NCBI RefSeq assembly: GCF_030499575.1
Contig: NZ_JASTLC010000001.1
Location: 4,240,001-4,304,000, forward strand
Length of the DNA: 64,000 nucleotides
DNA from: Streptomyces sp. DG2A-72
GTDB lineage: Bacteria > Actinomycetota > Actinomycetes > Streptomycetales > Streptomycetaceae
Reading direction: 5' to 3'
A program made the position numbers and the translations under genes. This document shows, piece after piece, positions 18,490-26,562 of the stretch (position 1 is its first letter; every line of letters starts with the position of its first letter). The notes below the pieces were generated by a model, which was not told the DNA's origin, made no database searches, and was given only the letters and a program-made list of their open reading frames with translations.

Positions 18490-19356
18490 TCAGTGTCCCG
18501 GGACTCCGAGCTGACGCGCGGCGGCGTCCACGGTCTGCGCGAGCAGGACTGCGATGGTCATCGGCCCGACGCCGCCGGGGACGGGAGTGATCAGGCGGGC
18601 GCGGGTGCGGGCGGTGTCGAAGTCGACGTCGCCGACGTTGCCCGGGTTGTACCCGGCATCGATCACCACCGCGCCCGGTTTGACGTCCTCGCCGCGGATC
18701 AGCCGGGGCCGTCCCACGGCCGCCACGACGATGTCCGCTTCCCGGACGAGCGCGGGCAGGCCAGTGGTGCGGGAGTGGCAGTACGTCACCGTGGCGTCGC
18801 GTGCGAGCAGGAGCATCCCCACGGGCTTGCCGAGGATGGCGCTGCGGCCGACGACCACGGCGTGCTTGCCGGCTATTTCGATGTCGTATTCGTCCAGGAG
18901 TCGCAGGATCCCGCCGGGTGTGCACGACTGGAAGCCGGGCAGTCCAAAGCTCATGGCGGCGAAGGAGTGCATGGTGACGCCGTCGACGTCCTTCTCCGGA
19001 GCGATGGCCTCGAACGCCGCCCGTTCGTCGATGTGCGGGCCGGCCGGGTGCTGCAGCAGGATGCCGTGCACCTCGGGGTCGCTGGAGAGGGCGGCGAGTG
19101 TGTCGATGAGTTCGGCGGTCGTGGTGGTGGCGGGCAGTGGGATGTGACGGGAGTGGATGCCGGCCTTCGCACAGCGGGTGCGCTTCATGCGGACGTACGT
19201 GACCGACGCGGGGTCTTCGCCCACCAGCACTGTCGCCAGGCATGGTGCGACACCTGCGCGCCGTGAGATCTCCGCTGCCTTGGCGGCGGTTTGTGCGGTG
19301 ATGCGGCGGGCGAGGCCGGTGCCGTCCATGAGCTGGGCCATCTGGGTCGGGGGCAT
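18490..19356 (-). CDS. folD: FolD-type methylene-THF dehydrogenase/cyclohydrolase
   Basis: Bifunctional folate enzyme of 288 residues that converts 5,10-methylene-THF to 10-formyl-THF using NADP. The catalytic lysine region is YVRMKRTRCAKAG, the folate-binding aspartate is in KDVDGV, and the cofactor motif is GRSAILGKPVGMLL, with PVPGGVGPMT near the end. The usual QLPLP loop reads QHPAG here, a known variation in divergent FolD proteins. ATG 19356 has GGGAG six bases upstream; a GTG at 19395 lacks one. It may be a second folD, since it sits between an exporter gene and integrase debris at a tRNA; a laterally acquired paralogue is possible but cannot be shown from this window. Confidence 0.88.
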   Translation of the reverse strand: MPPTQMAQLMDGTGLARRITAQTAAKAAEISRRAGVAPCLATVLVGEDPASVTYVRMKRTRCAKAGIHSRHIPLPATTTTAELIDTLAALSSDPEVHGILLQHPAGPHIDERAAFEAIAPEKDVDGVTMHSFAAMSFGLPGFQSCTPGGILRLLDEYDIEIAGKHAVVVGRSAILGKPVGMLLLARDATVTYCHSRTTGLPALVREADIVVAAVGRPRLIRGEDVKPGAVVIDAGYNPGNVGDVDFDTARTRARLITPVPGGVGPMTIAVLLAQTVDAAARQLGVPGH

Positions 19357-19626
19357 GTCGTCTCCCAGGCGTCGTTGCTGCTCGCCCAGGCGCACGGCAT
19401 TGACGGTTTCGTCAGGCCGCTCCCCGGTGGTACTCCACCCCAGCGCCAGTCACGGCCCATGCCGCACTGTAGTGGACGGTGGGCAGCCGATACCCCTGAT
19501 ACTTCGCCACCTCGCTGATGGATCACAGACCACGGACAGGGCAGGGTTGCCTCGTGGTGTGGCATCAAGTGCCAGGAGGCTGCCGCGAGTTGTCCTCTGG
19601 GGGTGTCGGCGGGAGCCGGGGGAATC

Positions 19627-20064
19627 ATGGCGTCGCACTTCGAGCGTTTGGACCAGGGCGAGTCGGCCGCGCGTGACCAGTTGTCCGGGCTGCACGAGGA
19701 ACTTGAGCGGATCCACAAGCAGATCGCGGATGCCGAGGACCGGCTGCGCCGATTGGCGATCACGCGGGAGACGCTGAAGTCCCTGCCGGCAGACCCGCCG
19801 CCGGCGGCACCTGAACAGACCTCTACAGCGCATCAATCGGCTCCTGCAGAACAGGAGTTGGCCAAGCAAGCGGCCGGTGAGCTGTGGACGGATTCCGACT
19901 TCGTGTTCACCACGCGCTGCGGCACACCGTTCGAACCCCGCAACTTCAACCACCGGTTCGTCGACCGGTCGGCCAGGGCGGGCGTCCGCCGGATTCGCCT
20001 GCACGACACTCGGCGCGCACTACGCGAGCTCGGCAAGCACCCTGGGAAGCAAGATCGAAAGTAG
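19627..20064 (+). pseudogene. Fusion remnant: coiled-coil element protein joined to a tyrosine-integrase C-terminus
   Basis: Open frame of 145 residues from ATG 19627. Residues 1-60 (FERLDQGESAARDQLSG, then a Leu/Glu-rich coiled coil and the RRLAITRETLKSL segment) resemble the N-terminus of small coiled-coil proteins found around Streptomyces insertion elements. From about residue 80 the sequence changes to the C-terminal half of a phage-type tyrosine integrase (DFVFTTRCGTPFEPRNFNHRF, then RRIRLHDTRRA, containing the His-x-x-Arg pair). It stops before the catalytic tyrosine. The gene ends 74 bp from the 3' end of tRNA-Ala, where such integrases sit after site-specific insertion. Probably non-functional, formed by deletion between two element genes. 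Confidence 0.7.
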
Positions 20065-20094
20065 TTGCTCTACTTCGCTGCTGTACGGCATGAC

Positions 20095-20128
20095 AAAGCC
20101 CCTACCGGTGATCACCAGTAGGGGCTTT
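20095..20128 (-). terminator. Terminator downstream of tRNA-Ala
   Basis: An 11-bp perfect stem (AAAGCCCCTAC with GTAGGGGCTTT) enclosing a second palindrome, GGTGATCACC, 9 bp beyond the tRNA 3' end. Symmetric, so it could also stop transcription from the plus strand. Confidence 0.85.
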
Positions 20129-20137
20129 GAGCTGCGG

Positions 20138-20211
20138 TGGACCTGTGGGGATTTGAACCCCAGACCCCCTCGATGCGAACGAGGTGCGCTACCGGACTGC
20201 GCCACAGGCCC
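20138..20211 (-). tRNA. tRNA-Ala (anticodon CGC)
   Basis: A 74-nt cloverleaf on the minus strand. The acceptor is GGGCCTG paired with CAGGTCC, the anticodon stem is CCTCG/CGAGG with loop TTCGCAT giving anticodon CGC (codon GCG), and the T loop is TTCAAAT. The 3' CCA is not encoded (CCG follows the discriminator A). The integrase remnant just beyond the 3' end marks it as a probable past attachment site. Confidence 0.95.
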
Positions 20212-20333
20212 TTGCAACGAGTGAAACCTTAGCACCCCGATCCGGATGCTTGGAAATCCGTTCCTTTGCCGGTCGAGGGGACAGGGCTGGTGGGGCGGGT
20301 GGGAGGTGCTGACGCCGGGCGGCGGCGCGTGGC

Positions 20334-21617
20334 CTACTCGTTCGCCGCGCGCGGCCGGTCCCCGTCCTCGTACTGGTCGAACAGCGGCGTGCGCCCCCGC
20401 TCCCGCGCCCGGCGGGCGGAAGCGGCGCGGCGGGCGTCGCTGCGGCCGCCTCCCTCTTCCCTGTCGTCCGCGCGGGCGCCCGTCTCGTCGTGCTCGGCGG
20501 CCTCGCGTACGGCGGCGGAGTCGGCGCTGTCGCCACGCTCCCGCGTCCCGGCTCCGGCCTCGCCGTCCCGGGCGACCGAGCTGGAGCGTGCGGAGCTCCA
20601 TGCGTCCGGTGCGCCGAGGTCCACGTCGGCGGTGGCTCGCGGGGCCACCGGCGCTGTCACATAGGTGGGCAGCGGCACCGGTACCGGGTCCCAGCTGTCG
20701 CCCTGGCCCGGCCGCCGTTGCCGCTCGCGCTGCTGGTCGACCCACTCGGCGTGGTCGGTCTGCTCGACGAGGGCGCGGCGGTCGGCGGCGAGGGCCGAGA
20801 GGCCGGCGTCCTGCTCCGGCTTGGGCCTTTCGTCGTGCTCGTCGGTTTCCGTGCCCGCGCCGGCTTCGGCGGAAGTACGCCGACGCGGCTGGCGGCTGCG
20901 CTCGCGCAGCCGCTGCGCCGCGGCCTCGGCTCGGCGCCGGTCCATCTGATAGGCGAAGCGACGGCGTTCCTGGGCGCGGAGGTACACGATGTACGCGCTG
21001 AGCATCACGGCGGGCACGCCGGGCGCCCAGAGGAACGCGAGCCCGCCGACCGCGGCGACGATCGCGCCGAGGGTGAAGGCGAGGAAGAGGACCACCGTGG
21101 TGCGCCGGCGGCGCGCGAGGACCTTCGAGCGCCGAGCCCGTGCTTCGGCCGCCTCCGCGTCGGGGGTGCGCCGGGCGGCAGGCACCCGCTTGCGCGTCGA
21201 CGCGACGGCGGGTTCGGGCGCGGGCTTGGCTTCCGGCGTTGATGCGTGCGTGGATTTGGGCTCAGGCGCGGGCGCCTGCTCGCGCGCCGGTTCCGAGCGC
21301 CCTTGGGCCGGCGGTTGAACCGCCGCGCGCGCCTGCGGGCGGGCCGGGGGCATGGCGAAGGCCCGGACGTCCACCGAATCGGTGACCGCGCCCGGGTCGT
21401 CGGCGCTGGGCTCCCCCTCGTCGGCGGAGCGCGCCCGCAGGTCCTTGGCGTATCGGCGCTCCATCGCCGCCCGTCCGGACAGCAGCCGGATGGCGGTGCT
21501 GAAGCGTTCCGTCGGACGGGCCTCGTTCAGCTCGTCCTGCCTACGGAGCCACATCGGCACCAAGTAGGCGGCCCAGGCCCCGACAATGACTGCGTAGATG
21601 AGGCCGCTGCTGCTCAC
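20334..21617 (-). CDS. glpR: Gephyrin-like molybdotransferase receptor GlpR
   Basis: Membrane protein of 427 residues. An N-terminal segment (GLIYAVIVGAWAAYLVPMWL) is followed by the conserved RRQDELNEARPTERFSTAIRLL cytoplasmic motif. Then comes a Pro/Ala-rich linker (residues 85-160), two membrane segments near residues 175-215 (TVVLFLAFTLGAIVAAVGGL, FLWAPGVPAVMLSAYIVYL) and a long charged tail. This is the layout of GlpR, the receptor that in Corynebacterium recruits the MoeA paralogue Glp to the division site. The presence of glp three genes upstream on the same strand supports the call. The start is GTG 21617; it lies 184 bp below the GNAT gene with its own A+T-rich upstream region. Confidence 0.88.
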   Translation of the reverse strand: MSSSGLIYAVIVGAWAAYLVPMWLRRQDELNEARPTERFSTAIRLLSGRAAMERRYAKDLRARSADEGEPSADDPGAVTDSVDVRAFAMPPARPQARAAVQPPAQGRSEPAREQAPAPEPKSTHASTPEAKPAPEPAVASTRKRVPAARRTPDAEAAEARARRSKVLARRRRTTVVLFLAFTLGAIVAAVGGLAFLWAPGVPAVMLSAYIVYLRAQERRRFAYQMDRRRAEAAAQRLRERSRQPRRRTSAEAGAGTETDEHDERPKPEQDAGLSALAADRRALVEQTDHAEWVDQQRERQRRPGQGDSWDPVPVPLPTYVTAPVAPRATADVDLGAPDAWSSARSSSVARDGEAGAGTRERGDSADSAAVREAAEHDETGARADDREEGGGRSDARRAASARRARERGRTPLFDQYEDGDRPRAANE

Positions 21618-21689
21618 GCCTCACACGGTAGAGGGGTTTGCGTGAGGCCATCTGCCAATTGAGCCGGTGTGTCGCACGATCTGGCTGAT

Positions 21690-21785
21690 ATTTCGAACTT
21701 TTTTTGTGACCGATGCGATCAGCAGGCCGCTGAGGGTGCGAATTTATTGGCTTGAGCCGGTCATCGGGCGAACAATTTCGAACAC
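21690..21785. promoter_or_regulatory. A+T-rich gap with two TTCGAA palindromes, probable glpR promoter region
   Basis: An unusually A+T-rich patch for this genome between glpR and the GNAT gene. It holds a run of seven T at about 21699-21705 and the word ATTTCGAAC twice (TTCGAA at 21692-21697 and 21777-21782). This could be a promoter or regulator site for glpR. No canonical -10/-35 pair stands out. Confidence 0.4.
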
Positions 21786-21801
21786 TTATTCAATTTCCGG
21801 G

Positions 21802-22437
21802 CTAGGCGGGATTCCCCTGGGTGTTCTGCGGGTTCGTACGCGGCGCTTTCTGCGAGCGCGACCGGCGCCAGCGGCTCAGCAGCCCTTCGGGCACCTCTTC
21901 CGCGGTGAGCGCGAAGACGAGGTGGTCGCGCCAGGCTCCGTCGATGTGCAGATAACGCGGACGCAGCCCCTCCTCGCGGAATCCGAGTTTCTCCACGACC
22001 CGGCGGCTGGGCCCGTTCTCGGGGCGAATGCAGACCTCGATGCGGTGCAGACCAACGGTGCGGAAACAGTGGTCCACGACAAGCGCCACAGCCGTCGGCA
22101 TCACCCCTCGTCCGGCCACGGCCTCGTCCACCCAGTAGCCGATGTGCCCCGAGCACATCGAACCCCAAGTGATCCCGGCGACCGTCAACTGCCCCACCAG
22201 CCGCCCCTGGTACTCGATCACGAACGGCAGCATCCGGCCCGCGTTCGCCTCGGACCGCAGATGGCGCACCATCTGGCGGTAGGTCGGCCGGTGCGCCATC
22301 GGCCCGCTCGGCGTGGGCGGCGGGATCGTCGCCTCCCAGGGCCGCAGCCAGTCGCGGTTGCGCCGGTTGACCTCACGCCAGGCGCGCTGGTCGCGCAGCT
22401 TTATCGGCCGGAGGACGACATCGCCGTCCACCAGCAC
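21802..22437 (-). CDS. RimJ/RimL-like GNAT N-acetyltransferase
   Basis: Acetyltransferase of 211 residues of the kind that modifies ribosomal-protein N-termini. The RimJ-type start (VVLRPIKLRDQRAWREVNRRNRDWLRPWEAT) is followed by the acetyl-CoA site (IGYWVDEAVAGRGVMPTA) and the NGPSRRVVEKLGFREEG motif, ending in HLVFALTAEEV. The GTG at 22437 is the only start after an in-frame stop. It lies 20 bp below mogA, inside the molybdenum-cofactor/division cluster; this position is conserved in Streptomyces as far as I recall, but its real substrate is unknown. Confidence 0.9.
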   Translation of the reverse strand: MLVDGDVVLRPIKLRDQRAWREVNRRNRDWLRPWEATIPPPTPSGPMAHRPTYRQMVRHLRSEANAGRMLPFVIEYQGRLVGQLTVAGITWGSMCSGHIGYWVDEAVAGRGVMPTAVALVVDHCFRTVGLHRIEVCIRPENGPSRRVVEKLGFREEGLRPRYLHIDGAWRDHLVFALTAEEVPEGLLSRWRRSRSQKAPRTNPQNTQGNPA

Positions 22438-22457
22438 GGCCGGCCAGGATGGGCTGT

Positions 22458-22964
22458 TCAGCTCGCACCCCCGCTACCGGCGCCGGGTCTGGGGTGGTCC
22501 CCGCCGCGGATCTGGTCGACGGCGTGTGCCAAAAGGGGTTCCAGGACAGCCAGTCCGTCCTTCACCCCGCCGGTGGATCCGGGCAGATTCACGATCAGCG
22601 TCCGCCCCGCCACCCCGGCCAGACCGCGGGAGAGCGCCGCCGTAGGCACCTTCTCCCGTCCGAACCCGCGGATGGCCTCCGCGATGCCCGGCACCTCGTG
22701 GTCGATCACCCTGCGGGTCGCCTCGGGTGTGCGGTCGGTGGGCGAGATGCCGGTGCCGCCGGTGGTGACGATGGCGTCATAGCCCGCATCGACGCCCGCG
22801 CGCAGAGCGGCCTCCACGGGGTCGCCGTCGGGGACGACCTGCGGGCCGTCGACCGCGAAGCCGAAGCCCTTGAGGCCCTCGGCGATCAGCGGACCGCCCT
22901 TGTCCTCGTAGACCCCGGCGGCTGCCCTGTTGGAGGCGGTGACCACAAGAGCGCGATACGTCAT
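22458..22964 (-). CDS. mogA: MogA/MoaB family molybdenum cofactor biosynthesis protein
   Basis: Molybdopterin adenylyltransferase of 168 residues, which adenylates molybdopterin before metal insertion. Family motifs are [16 protein letters not shown] (substrate loop) and [13 protein letters not shown]. Its start overlaps the moaC stop (ATGA), so the two are coupled. MoaB-like relatives share the same fold and the name is a family-level call. Confidence 0.92.
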   Translation of the reverse strand: MTYRALVVTASNRAAAGVYEDKGGPLIAEGLKGFGFAVDGPQVVPDGDPVEAALRAGVDAGYDAIVTTGGTGISPTDRTPEATRRVIDHEVPGIAEAIRGFGREKVPTAALSRGLAGVAGRTLIVNLPGSTGGVKDGLAVLEPLLAHAVDQIRGGDHPRPGAGSGGAS

Positions 22965-23434
22965 GCTCGGCTCCAGTCGCCCGACTTGCCGCCCGTCTTC
23001 TCCTCCACCCGCACGTCCGTGATGACCGCTCCCTTGTCGACCGCCTTGACCATGTCGATCACGGTGAGCGCGGCGACGGAGACCGCGGTGAGCGCCTCCA
23101 TCTCGACGCCCGTGCGGTCCGTCGTCTTCACGGTGGCCAGGATCTCCACGGCGTCGTCCGCGACCGACAGATCCAGTTTCACACCCGACACCGACAACGG
23201 GTGGCACAGCGGGATCAGATCCGGCGTGCGCTTGGCGCCCATGATGCCCGCGATTCGCGCGGTGGCCAGGGCGTCCCCCTTGGGAACTCCCTCGCCGCGC
23301 AGCAGCTCGACCACGCGGGGTGAGACGAGGACGCGGCCGCTGGCACGGGCGGTGCGCGCGGTCACGTCCTTCCCGGACACGTCGACCATGCGCGCGGCGC
23401 CCGCGTCGTCAATGTGCGTCAGTCGGTCCTGCAC
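22961..23434 (-). CDS. moaC: Cyclic pyranopterin monophosphate synthase MoaC
   Basis: Enzyme of 157 residues catalysing the second half of the first step of molybdenum-cofactor synthesis. The sequence has the full MoaC signature: [13 protein letters not shown], the [18 protein letters not shown] loop with catalytic lysines, LIPLCHPL, and the [19 protein letters not shown] helix. The GTG start at 23434 gives the normal length; the GGGGGAG upstream is rather far (13 bases). It lies 122 bp below glp and is coupled to mogA. Confidence 0.94.
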   Translation of the reverse strand: MQDRLTHIDDAGAARMVDVSGKDVTARTARASGRVLVSPRVVELLRGEGVPKGDALATARIAGIMGAKRTPDLIPLCHPLSVSGVKLDLSVADDAVEILATVKTTDRTGVEMEALTAVSVAALTVIDMVKAVDKGAVITDVRVEEKTGGKSGDWSRA

Positions 23435-23556
23435 AGAGGGTCCGGGGGTCTCCCCCGGGAAGGCACAGTCATGGCGTGTGGCGCTCCCGGTCCGGGCCCG
23501 TCGCGGTACGGCGCCGGGCCAGTTGTGCGCGACACGGTACCCCCAACCTGGAGCGC

Positions 23557-24879
23557 TCAGCGGAGCAGGACCACCTCGACCTCGGTGCCGGGCTCGACGG
23601 ACTCCATGTCCTCGGGGACCACGATCAGCGCGTCCGCGTGCGCGAGGGCCGCGACCAGGTGGGATCCGGCGCCGCCGACGGGGGTCACCTCGCCGTCGGC
23701 GTACGTCCCGCGCAGGAACTGTCTGCGCCCCTTCGGCGAGGTCAGCGCCTCGTCCGCGGTGAGCGTGGCCCGGGTGGTGGGCCGGTGGACGTCGTCGAGG
23801 CCCATGAGGGTGCGGATCGCGGGGCGGACGAACAGCTCGAAGGAGACGTACGACGACACCGGGTTGCCGGGGAGCGCCAGCAGCGGTGTGTGATCGGGGC
23901 CGATGGAGCCGAAGCCCTGGGGCTTGCCGGGCTGCATGGCGAGCTTGCGGAAGTCGATTCCGCTGCCCGCCTCGTCCTCGTCCCCCACGTGCGAAAGCGC
24001 CTCCTTGACGACGTCGTACGCGCCGACGCTCACCCCGCCCGTGGTGACCATGAGGTCGGCGCGGACGAGCTGGTCCTCGATGGTGGACCGGAGCGTCTCG
24101 GCCTCGTCGGCGACGGCGCCCACCCGGTAGGCGATGGCGCCGGCGTCGCGGGCGCAGGCGGTGAGGGCGAAGCTGTTGGAGTCGTAGATCTGGCCGCTGC
24201 CGAGCTCCTCGTCGGGCTGGACGAGTTCGCTGCCGGTGGACAGGACGACGACGCGCGGGCGCGGGCGCACGCGTACCGAGCCGCGCCCGATGGCGGCGAG
24301 CAGCGCGATCTGCGGCGGACCGAGGACGGTGCCGGCTTCCAGGGCGCGGTCGCCGGCCTTCACATCGCTGCCCATCGCGCGTACGTGCGCGCGTGCCTCG
24401 GCCGGCCGATACACCTGCACATGCCCGTCGGCGCCCGCGGGGGCCAGGCTGCGTGCGCGCATCCCGGTCACCGGGCCCTCGCCGAGGCCTCCGTCGGTCC
24501 ACTCCACGGGGACGACGGTCTCGGCGCCGGGCGGCAGGGGGGCGCCGGTCATGATCCGGGCGGCCTGGCCGGGCCCCACCTGGAGCAGGTCGGCCTGGCC
24601 CGCCGCGACGTCCCCGACGACCTCCAGGACCGCCGGGAACTCCTCGCTCGCGCCCGCGACATCCGCGACCCGCACCGCGTACCCGTCCATGGAGCTGTTG
24701 TCGAACGGCGGCAGGGACACCGGCACCGTGACGTCCTCGACCAGGACGCAGCCCTGGGCGTCGAGGAGTTGCAGCTCGATGGGTTCGAGGGGGCGGACGG
24801 TGGCGAGGATGTCCTCCAAGTGCTCGTCCACCGACCAGAGGCGGTCCTGACCGGCGGTGCGGGGCGCGGCGCTGCTCAA
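23557..24879 (-). CDS. glp: Gephyrin-like molybdotransferase Glp (MoeA family)
   Basis: MoeA-type protein of 440 residues. MoeA enzymes insert molybdate into adenylated molybdopterin; the actinobacterial paralogue Glp also binds FtsZ and the membrane receptor GlpR during cell division. Motifs seen are [14 protein letters not shown] near residue 60, [10 protein letters not shown], the STGSEL motif, [11 protein letters not shown] and LPGNPVSS. The TTG start at 24879 follows galU by only 5 bp. Presence of glpR in the same cluster favours the Glp assignment over a purely metabolic MoeA. Confidence 0.9.
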   Translation of the reverse strand: MSSAAPRTAGQDRLWSVDEHLEDILATVRPLEPIELQLLDAQGCVLVEDVTVPVSLPPFDNSSMDGYAVRVADVAGASEEFPAVLEVVGDVAAGQADLLQVGPGQAARIMTGAPLPPGAETVVPVEWTDGGLGEGPVTGMRARSLAPAGADGHVQVYRPAEARAHVRAMGSDVKAGDRALEAGTVLGPPQIALLAAIGRGSVRVRPRPRVVVLSTGSELVQPDEELGSGQIYDSNSFALTACARDAGAIAYRVGAVADEAETLRSTIEDQLVRADLMVTTGGVSVGAYDVVKEALSHVGDEDEAGSGIDFRKLAMQPGKPQGFGSIGPDHTPLLALPGNPVSSYVSFELFVRPAIRTLMGLDDVHRPTTRATLTADEALTSPKGRRQFLRGTYADGEVTPVGGAGSHLVAALAHADALIVVPEDMESVEPGTEVEVVLLR

Positions 24880-24884
24880 CGTTG

Positions 24885-25787
24885 CTACATCTCCTCGGCT
24901 ACGTAACTGCGAAGCCAGGTCCGGAAGTCCGGGCCCAGGTCTTCACGTTCGCACGCGAGTCTGACAATGGCACGCAGATAGTCACCGCGGTCCCCGGTGT
25001 CATAGCGGCGGCCCTTGAAGACGACGCCGTGCACCGGGCCGCCGACCTTCTCGTCCTGCGAGAGCTGCTGGAGGGCGTCGGTGAGCTGGATCTCGCCGCC
25101 GCGACCCGGCTCGGTCTCGCGCAGTATGTCGAAGACGTGCGGGTCGAGGACATAGCGGCCGATGATGGCGTAGTTCGACGGGGCGTCGGCCGCGGCCGGC
25201 TTCTCGACCAGGTCGTGGACCTTGACGACGTCGCTGTCCTCGGTGGGGTCGACGGCCGCGCAGCCGTAGAGGTGGATCTGCTCGGGCGCGACCTCCATGA
25301 GCGCGATGACGCTGCCGCCGCGCTGTTCCTGCACCTCGACCATCCGCTTGAGCAGCGGGTCGCGCGGGTCGATCAGGTCGTCGCCGAGGAGGACGGCGAA
25401 GGGCTCCTGGCCCACGTGCGGGGCCGCGCAGAGCACCGCGTGGCCGAGGCCCTTGGGGTCGCCCTGGCGCACGTAGTGCATGGTGGCGAGGTCGCTGGAC
25501 TCCTGCACCTTGGCGAGCCGGCCGGCGTCGCCCTTCTTCTGAAGGGCCGATTCCAGCTCGTAGTTGCGGTCGAAGTGGTCCTCGAGGGGGCGCTTGTTGC
25601 GGCCCGTGATCATGAGGACGTCATCGAGGCCCGCGGAGGCGGCCTCCTCGACCACGTACTGGATCGCCGGCTTGTCGACGACCGGCAGCATCTCCTTGGG
25701 AGTGGCTTTGGTGGCCGGCAGGAACCGGGTACCGAGGCCCGCTGCGGGAATGACAGCCTTGCTGATCCTTGGGTGCGACTGAGTCAT
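24885..25787 (-). CDS. galU: UTP-glucose-1-phosphate uridylyltransferase GalU
   Basis: Makes UDP-glucose for envelope polysaccharides and trehalose; 300 residues. Hallmarks are the nucleotide loop [44 protein letters not shown], the VLLGDDLID metal motif, LVEKP, and [10 protein letters not shown] with the sugar-binding aspartate. First gene of the galU-glp-moaC-mogA-GNAT-glpR strand, divergent from the 5-formyl-THF cyclo-ligase gene across an 84-bp gap. Confidence 0.96.
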   Translation of the reverse strand: MTQSHPRISKAVIPAAGLGTRFLPATKATPKEMLPVVDKPAIQYVVEEAASAGLDDVLMITGRNKRPLEDHFDRNYELESALQKKGDAGRLAKVQESSDLATMHYVRQGDPKGLGHAVLCAAPHVGQEPFAVLLGDDLIDPRDPLLKRMVEVQEQRGGSVIALMEVAPEQIHLYGCAAVDPTEDSDVVKVHDLVEKPAAADAPSNYAIIGRYVLDPHVFDILRETEPGRGGEIQLTDALQQLSQDEKVGGPVHGVVFKGRRYDTGDRGDYLRAIVRLACEREDLGPDFRTWLRSYVAEEM

Positions 25788-25871
25788 GCCCGCAACCTTA
25801 TCCGGTGCCTTTGTGGAGAATCTGTGGCTCCGGTTAATTGGCTCTCATATGAGCGCAATAGAAGGGTACGG

Positions 25872-26501
25872 GTGGGACCTTTGAGTCACATCGGACGTCC
25901 GGCTGAGCCTGACAAGCGAATGTTGCGGCGAGGGTTCATCACGGTGAGAAGCAGTTTGACTGCGGATGACCTGCGGGAAGCCGCCGAGGCTCTGGGCGAG
26001 CGCGCGCTCGAGCTGCCCGAGCTGGCACAGGCCCGCACGGTGGCGGCGTACGTCTCCGTCGGAAGCGAACCCGGAACGCTCGCGCTGCTGGACGCGCTGC
26101 GCGCGCGGGGCGCGCGTGTGCTGCTCCCGGCGCTCCTGCCGGACAACGACCTGGACTGGGGCTCGTATTCCGGAGCGGACTCCCTCGCGCGCGTCCAACA
26201 CGGCGGCAGAATGGCCCTCTTCGAGCCCACCGGGGAACGCCTGGGCCCGGACGCGGTGACCGGCGCCGACGTCGTCCTGCTGCCCGGCCTGGCCGTTGAC
26301 GCGCGCGGCATGCGGCTGGGGCGCGGCGGGGGCTCGTACGACCGGGTACTCGCCCGCCTGGAGCGCGCGGGCGCGCATCCGGCGCTGGTGGTGCTCCTGT
26401 ACGACTCGGAGGTCGTCGAGCGGGTTCCCGCTCAGGCTCACGACCGGCCGGTGCACGCGGTGGTGACGCCGTCGGGCGTACGTCGCTTCAGTCGGCCATG
26501 A
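25872..26501 (+). CDS. 5-formyltetrahydrofolate cyclo-ligase
   Basis: ATP-dependent enzyme of 209 residues that converts 5-formyl-THF to 5,10-methenyl-THF. Motifs are KRMLRRGF (ATP-binding Lys/Arg), AAYVSVGSEPGT, LLPALLPDNDLDWG and the RLGRGGGSYDRVL loop. GTG 25872 has GAAGGG five bases upstream; a TTG at 25881 is an alternative start. Divergent from galU and followed by a perfect 36-bp palindrome that ends it against the penicillin acylase gene. Confidence 0.93.
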   Translation: MGPLSHIGRPAEPDKRMLRRGFITVRSSLTADDLREAAEALGERALELPELAQARTVAAYVSVGSEPGTLALLDALRARGARVLLPALLPDNDLDWGSYSGADSLARVQHGGRMALFEPTGERLGPDAVTGADVVLLPGLAVDARGMRLGRGGGSYDRVLARLERAGAHPALVVLLYDSEVVERVPAQAHDRPVHAVVTPSGVRRFSRP

Positions 26502-26520
26502 ACGGATCGCCCATGAACAG

Positions 26521-26556
26521 GAAATGCCCCTCCACGCGCGCGTGGAGGGGCATTTC
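26521..26556. terminator. Perfect 36-bp palindromic bidirectional terminator
   Basis: Eighteen bases are followed directly by their exact reverse complement (GAAATGCCCCTCCACGCG and its mirror). It lies between the convergent 5-FCL (stop 26501) and penicillin acylase (stop 26563) genes, so it can stop transcription from both sides. Flanking A/T bases supply short U-tracts in both directions. Confidence 0.92.
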
Positions 26557-26562
26557 AGTGCC

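Noticed and set aside
26521..26556. Phage attachment site or cruciform replication signal at the perfect palindrome
   Set aside because: It lies exactly between two convergent stops, no integrase or second copy is near, so termination explains it.
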